Positions 18,319 through 21,967 of a stretch of 21,967 nt of DNA are shown here, one piece after another (position 1 is the stretch's first letter; every line of letters starts with the position of its first letter). The DNA comes from Candidatus Rifleibacteriota bacterium (GTDB taxonomy: Bacteria > Riflebacteria > Ozemobacteria > Ozemobacterales > Ozemobacteraceae). A model generated the notes under the pieces. That model ran no database searches and was not told the DNA's origin. It saw only the letters and a list, made by a program, of their open reading frames with translations. The stretch lies in the NCBI GenBank assembly GCA_029560455.1, contig JAKQKW010000348.1:1-21967 (forward strand). The letters run 5' to 3'. The position numbers and the translations under genes are program-made.

Positions 18319-18651
18319 CTATTCTTTAGTCTGAGGCAGAGGTTCATATATGGCCAGAGCTGCCATGTATCTTTCGCGGGCAGCAGCAATGTTAGTGAAC
18401 TGCCGTTTATAATCTTCATCGTTCAGGTCAGGATTAAGCAGAGTTCGCTGTGCCACACGAACCGCTTCGATATCCTTTTCGACAATCAGCAGCTGTTCTA
18501 CCGAAGGCAGTCTGACTTCGCCGATATCGACGATGTGTTCGGTCAAATCTCCAATGCCGCTGTAGCCCTGATAGCCAACTATGAGAGTGATCAAGGCAAC
18601 TGCAATGAAGCCCCCCATGAGTTTTTTCGCCAAATTCACGTTTTCAAGCAT
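18319..18651 (-). CDS. N-terminal fragment of the poly-HAMP MCP (ends at in-frame TAG)
   Basis: This 110-residue piece begins the receptor continued at 18318. GGAGAG lies 6 bp before the ATG. Residues 10-32 form the first membrane helix (LMGGFIAVALITLIVGY), followed by the first helices of a four-helix-bundle sensor. The frame stops at TAG (18319-18321) after PLPQTKE and goes on in the same frame with AEEYKKF. So a single base change, not a frameshift, separates the parts; CAG, AAG or GAG would be natural originals. TAG also ends cheR and the upstream CheA homologue, so general readthrough is unlikely. Confidence 0.85.
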   Translation of the reverse strand: MLENVNLAKKLMGGFIAVALITLIVGYQGYSGIGDLTEHIVDIGEVRLPSVEQLLIVEKDIEAVRVAQRTLLNPDLNDEDYKRQFTNIAAARERYMAALAIYEPLPQTKE

Positions 18652-18692
18652 AGAATCTCTCCGTTCTCAGTAGAATTACAACCTGTTACTGA

Positions 18693-19301
18693 TTAAAACC
18701 CTTGTGCAAGGCCCAATGCCCTGCCAACATACCCGATACTTTCTCTTATTACTTCGCCCAACCCCTCCTCTATTGGCAGATCGTGACCACCATAGGCGGT
18801 CTTTACCCTGCAGCCAGCCATCCGCTGCAGAAAATCAAGATAAAACTGTTTGTATGAACCCTCTGAGTTCCTGACTCTTAGGGTATTGTCACCCGTAAAA
18901 ATAACCCGATCATCGTGACAGTATAAGCACACTGAATCATTAGAATGTACCGGCAGATGAATCACTTCAAACTGTCGGTCACCAAAGCGCAGCTGATCAC
19001 CGTCTTTAAAAAGCGCATCCACGTTTTCCCCTGGTGAAAATGCCATAACCTTTGCGTTGTAACGTTTTTTTAAATCTGCGGCACCTCCTGCGTGATCAAA
19101 GTGATTGTGAGTCAACACAACAAGATCAACCGGGTTTTTTCCGACACCCGTGTAAATCTTCTCGATCTGGTCGATGATCGACCCGTCTATACCAGGATCA
19201 ATGACCGTATTAACATCATCGAGGGTGCTCCAGGTGCCGAGAATCAGATAAGATCGGCAGCTGTATTTTTCGGGGTTCTGTTCGAGCTGAAAAATTTTCA
19301 T
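18693..19301 (-). CDS. MBL-fold metallohydrolase in the che operon
   Basis: This is a soluble metallo-beta-lactamase-fold enzyme, 202 residues. The metal motif THNHFDHAGG gives H65, H67, D69 and H70, with H119 (LPVHS), D138 (FTGDN) and H173 (YGGHDLP). This is the hydrolase (glyoxalase II-like) ligand set, not the H-x-E-x-D set of flavodiiron-type oxygen sensors. The substrate is unknown. Its ATG overlaps the stop of the short CheR-like gene (ATGA), so the two are translationally coupled. It precedes the MCP by 41 bp. A regulatory or signal-processing role in chemotaxis is inferred from position only. Confidence 0.9.
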   Translation of the reverse strand: MKIFQLEQNPEKYSCRSYLILGTWSTLDDVNTVIDPGIDGSIIDQIEKIYTGVGKNPVDLVVLTHNHFDHAGGAADLKKRYNAKVMAFSPGENVDALFKDGDQLRFGDRQFEVIHLPVHSNDSVCLYCHDDRVIFTGDNTLRVRNSEGSYKQFYLDFLQRMAGCRVKTAYGGHDLPIEEGLGEVIRESIGYVGRALGLAQGF

Positions 19302-19906
19302 CTGCCTCCCTCGATTTTGCGATAGACCTGTGAATCGTTCGAAATCTGGTGAAACAGCCCCTTAACCTCTACGGGCAGCTTCTGGGTATTTTCGTTCGCA
19401 AGAACACCGTTGCGCGAGAGAGTTTTGTGAAACATGCGAAAAACATCGATGCGCTCTTCGGGCTGAAAATGCAGCAGAACATTCTTGCAGACGATCAGGC
19501 TGACCTCTTCGCAGACAGGCGTCAGGGTCAGAAGATCATGATGGACGAAGCTTATTCTGCTGCGCAGAATACTGTTGACGGCAAAAACCCCCGCCTTTCC
19601 GGTTTCGGAGAAATACTTTTCGCGCAGATTGTCAGGAATACGTTCGATATCACCCCACTCATATTCACCGCGGGTGACAATATCGCCAAAATCTTTTTCT
19701 ATATCAGAGGCATAAATCATCAGATTCTGAAATGCAAAATAATGCATCTTTTCGGCCAGCAGAATGGCGAGTGTGTAAACTTCCTGGCCCATGGCGCAAC
19801 CGGCGACCCATACGCGAATACGACTCTGCCCCTGAGTCTGCTCGATCATTGCCTGGGCGGCGGTTTCCAGTGCAGGAACATCACGAAAGAAGAAACTGAA
19901 TGCCAT
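19298..19906 (-). CDS. Short CheR-like methyltransferase lacking the N-terminal domain
   Basis: This protein has 202 residues against 291 for the cheR in the same operon; it begins at the FFRD motif (residues 6-9) and lacks the helical N-terminal domain. The SAM motif reads GCAMGQEVYTLAI (36-48), with Q for the first Glu of the usual GCSSGEEPYT. YASDIE (65-70) and CKNVLLHF (140-147) are kept, but the GGYLFLGHSE block is changed to NGVLANENT. It may methylate a different target or act as a regulator. The ATG is 2 bp after the stop of the CheA homologue and overlaps the MBL gene. It ends VYRKI like cheR, so the C-terminus is complete. Confidence 0.88.
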   Translation of the reverse strand: MAFSFFFRDVPALETAAQAMIEQTQGQSRIRVWVAGCAMGQEVYTLAILLAEKMHYFAFQNLMIYASDIEKDFGDIVTRGEYEWGDIERIPDNLREKYFSETGKAGVFAVNSILRSRISFVHHDLLTLTPVCEEVSLIVCKNVLLHFQPEERIDVFRMFHKTLSRNGVLANENTQKLPVEVKGLFHQISNDSQVYRKIEGGR

Positions 19907-19908
19907 GA

Positions 19909-21807
19909 CTAATTTTGCCCTTCTGAGAGTGGTTCGTTCTTTTCTTCTTCGATAAGAACAGGAAGATCGACAATCAGCGCGATGTTGCCATCGCCGAGAA
20001 TCGTTGCCCCGGTGATACCGGGAGTTTGGCTGCAGAATTTTCCCCAGCTTTTAATGACTGTCTGGTATTCTCCAACTACCTGGTCAACCGCAAAACCGAC
20101 CCGGCGACCATTCTGATTGATTATGACCACCTGCTGAACCGCTGGCGGCACACCATCGACAGCGAACTTTTCGCGCAGCAGAATATAAGGCACAATCTGA
20201 CCTCTGACCATTACGACATTCTTGTTGTAATGCCTTGTCTGGTCGGCAAGCGTCAGTTCGATACATTCTTCGACCAGCGACAGCGGAAAAACAAAAAGCC
20301 GGTCAGCAAGACGAATCATCAGGCCCTCGATAATTGCCAGATTCAATGGCAGTTTGATAACGAATGCCGAGCTTCGACCCGGGCTGAGCCTTGCTTCAAG
20401 ACTGCCGCGCAATTCTTCGACGATCCGCTGCGATTTTTCAAGAATGGTGCTCTGGTCTTCTGATAACTGGGTCAGGCAACCGTCATCTTCGACAGAAACG
20501 CAGACATTGCCCGACGAATGCCAGGCAGAAACAGAGATCAGACCACGGGCATCTTTTTTGTTTTGAACACGGATAGCAGTTTCCTCATGGCTGTTGTGAA
20601 TGCAAAATCTGATCAGGAATGTCAGTGGTTCAAACAGGCGGCTCAAAACGCCTTTGTCGAGCTCAGTATCACCGCCGGCAAATTTGAATCTGATCTGATG
20701 GTTAAGCGCAGCGGCTTCGCTCTCGCCGAAACGTTCGAGACGTGCGAATATAGACTCGATCGGCAGCATGCTCAATTTAAGGGCGTTGTCGCGCAATTCA
20801 CCGGTTAGAGCATCCAGTTCCTGGGAAATGGCAATCAGCTCGCTGTCGCCACGATTTTCTGCGGCCTGACTGAGCCGGGACTGAATCGTTACCAGTTCCC
20901 CCAGTAGACCAATGAGCTTTTCAAGCTTGGCGGCATCGACTTTTATGCCAGACAGAACCGTTGTATCTGAAATCAAATCGGCAATTGCAGATGATTTAAT
21001 CGCTTCGGCATTCTGTGATAAAACAGAATCAAAAGTTTCCTCGGGGAAGTTTTGATCAATATTGGCAGATAGCGATGGTTTACTGACGATATCAATTTTC
21101 AGATCGGCGATATCTTCGACGAACATAAAGACGTCTTTTATCGCATTGAGATCGTTTTCGCTGATGAGTTCAAAAAACCAGCTGAGATAGCATCTCTCAG
21201 GCGACAGAGATTCGAGATCAGGAACCATATCGGAGTTAACGGTTACCTTGAGATCCCCGAGAGATTTAAGTTCAGTAATAATGTTCAACGGGTTATTACC
21301 ACTGGAAAAAAATTCAGGGTGTGGGGCAAAGCTGATTCTGTATTGGATTGCCGCGTCAGACCGCTTTTCTGTGACGGGCGCAGCGGCAGATGTATCAGAG
21401 TGACTGACATACTTTTCTTCTGCAGCCTTTTTATGGGGAAGCAGCCCAGAGAAAGCTGCGGTCAGTTCATCCATGCGCCGGCGTGCCGCAGGTGTAATTT
21501 CAACTGCCGGGTCGATGAGGAGTTTCATCAGATCGCGGGCTTCAAGGGTCAGGTTCAGCAGCGCGCGGTCAAGACAAATTTCTTCTTTTCTGACCAGGTC
21601 AAAAACATTCTCGATATGATGTACGAACCCCGCAAGATCGTTGAAACCAAACATTGCCCCTGAGCCTTTAAGAGTATGAAGGGCTCTAAAAACATCGTTT
21701 ATCAACTCAGGGTTTGCGGGATTTTTATCAAGGTCGAGCAGGTAGCCCTCAAGGGCTGCCAGCAGTTCAACCGCTTCTTCGCGAAAAAAGCCAGTCGGGT
21801 TTTCCAT
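19909..21807 (-). CDS. cheA: CheA homologue with intact Hpt but degenerate ATPase domain (probable pseudokinase)
   Basis: Numbering is from the ATG at 21807 (632 residues), preceded by GGGGAA; an ATG at 21822 has no ribosome site. The Hpt domain (1-115) has HTLKGSGAM with H44. A middle domain (about 155-242, YRISFAPHP, SGNNPL) and the P3 dimerisation helices (about 290-365) follow. In P4 the N box is IRFCIHNSHEE: the Mg-binding Asn is F401, and the usual Asp-His-Gly are H404, N405 and S406. G1 keeps DDG (441-443) but then reads CLTQ. Compared with the other CheA, 41 residues between G1 and RGS are missing, taking away the F box and the G2 box. The CheW-like P5 (487-620) is intact. It probably cannot bind ATP, and serves as a scaffold and Hpt donor. 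The stop is TAG. The frame is intact throughout, so this is not recent decay. Confidence 0.93.
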   Translation of the reverse strand: MENPTGFFREEAVELLAALEGYLLDLDKNPANPELINDVFRALHTLKGSGAMFGFNDLAGFVHHIENVFDLVRKEEICLDRALLNLTLEARDLMKLLIDPAVEITPAARRRMDELTAAFSGLLPHKKAAEEKYVSHSDTSAAAPVTEKRSDAAIQYRISFAPHPEFFSSGNNPLNIITELKSLGDLKVTVNSDMVPDLESLSPERCYLSWFFELISENDLNAIKDVFMFVEDIADLKIDIVSKPSLSANIDQNFPEETFDSVLSQNAEAIKSSAIADLISDTTVLSGIKVDAAKLEKLIGLLGELVTIQSRLSQAAENRGDSELIAISQELDALTGELRDNALKLSMLPIESIFARLERFGESEAAALNHQIRFKFAGGDTELDKGVLSRLFEPLTFLIRFCIHNSHEETAIRVQNKKDARGLISVSAWHSSGNVCVSVEDDGCLTQLSEDQSTILEKSQRIVEELRGSLEARLSPGRSSAFVIKLPLNLAIIEGLMIRLADRLFVFPLSLVEECIELTLADQTRHYNKNVVMVRGQIVPYILLREKFAVDGVPPAVQQVVIINQNGRRVGFAVDQVVGEYQTVIKSWGKFCSQTPGITGATILGDGNIALIVDLPVLIEEEKNEPLSEGQN

Positions 21808-21862
21808 AATCTGTTTCCCCATTTAGAAATGCTTCAAAATAAAACATGACCCTGTCAGGCTG

Positions 21863-21967
21863 TTAATTTGGTAAAACTTTCCCAACGACTGCGAGAAGCT
21901 TTTCGGGCTTAAAAGGCTTGACCAGCCAACCGGTAGCGCCGGCTGCTTTTCCGGCCTGTTTTTTTTC
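21863..21967 (-). CDS. cheY: CheY-like response regulator, 3' end
   Basis: Only the last 34 residues are in the window; the rest lies beyond 21967. The sequence contains GATGWLVKPFKPEKLL, the end of a single receiver domain with the conserved Lys-Pro (K-P) near its C-terminus, ending at TAA (21865-21863). It matches CheY and no output domain follows. It lies 55 bp upstream of the CheA homologue and is the first visible gene of the operon, so it is the likely phosphate acceptor and motor signal. A receiver at the end of a longer protein cannot be excluded. Confidence 0.85.
   Translation of the reverse strand, partial: EKKQAGKAAGATGWLVKPFKPEKLLAVVGKVLPN

Noticed and set aside
18319..18321. Programmed amber recoding (for example pyrrolysine) in the MCP
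   Set aside because: TAG is used as an ordinary stop in cheR (14133-14135) and in the CheA homologue (19909-19911), and the site has no special catalytic context.
18693..19301. The MBL protein as a diiron oxygen sensor (ODP-like)
   Set aside because: Its ligand motif is H-x-H-x-D-H, not the H-x-E-x-D of that family.

Overview
The window is about 22 kb from a motile, diderm-like bacterium of roughly 50% GC. Genes are dense and tightly packed, mostly with good Shine-Dalgarno sequences. Stop codons TGA, TAA and TAG are all used. No rRNA, tRNA, mobile element or CRISPR is visible. The long chemotaxis operon, the poly-HAMP receptor, the NIT-hemerythrin receptor and the CheA with a GspE-N-like segment resemble what is seen in Desulfobacterota-type and uncultured (for example Riflebacteria-like) lineages. 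The sequence does not settle the taxon.

Left part (1-8511). A methyl-accepting chemotaxis protein with a NIT sensor and a C-terminal hemerythrin is split by a frameshift near 341-382. It is followed by tex, which has its own good sigma70-type promoter. A BrkB/YihY-family membrane protein runs convergent to tex. A secreted type I pullulanase (pulA) runs divergently from the membrane protein.

Middle (8517-9866). A STAS-like/HDOD signalling protein lies on the minus strand. It ends inside a strong intrinsic terminator and has a perfect 14-bp palindrome just upstream of its start. Behind it is the intrinsic terminator of the chemotaxis operon.

Right part (9838-21967, all minus strand). One chemotaxis operon reads, in transcription order: cheY (3' end only), a CheA homologue with a degenerate ATPase domain, a short CheR-like methyltransferase, an MBL-fold hydrolase, a large MCP interrupted by an in-frame TAG, cheW, cheR, cheB, cheD, a stand-alone Hpt protein, and a CheA kinase that lacks its own Hpt domain. 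It ends at a terminator at 9838-9866.

The most interesting point is how CheA functions are distributed. The downstream CheA has all ATP-binding boxes but no phosphorylatable histidine. A separate adjacent Hpt protein carries one histidine (H45). The upstream CheA carries an Hpt (H44) and a CheW-like domain, but its N box is altered and its F and G2 boxes are gone. The simplest reading is a three-protein relay in which one active kinase phosphorylates two different Hpt carriers in trans inside a shared array. The short, atypical CheR and the MBL enzyme sit next to the pseudokinase, as if they form a second module. Both MCP genes carry a disrupting change in the 5' third, which may be real decay or assembly error.
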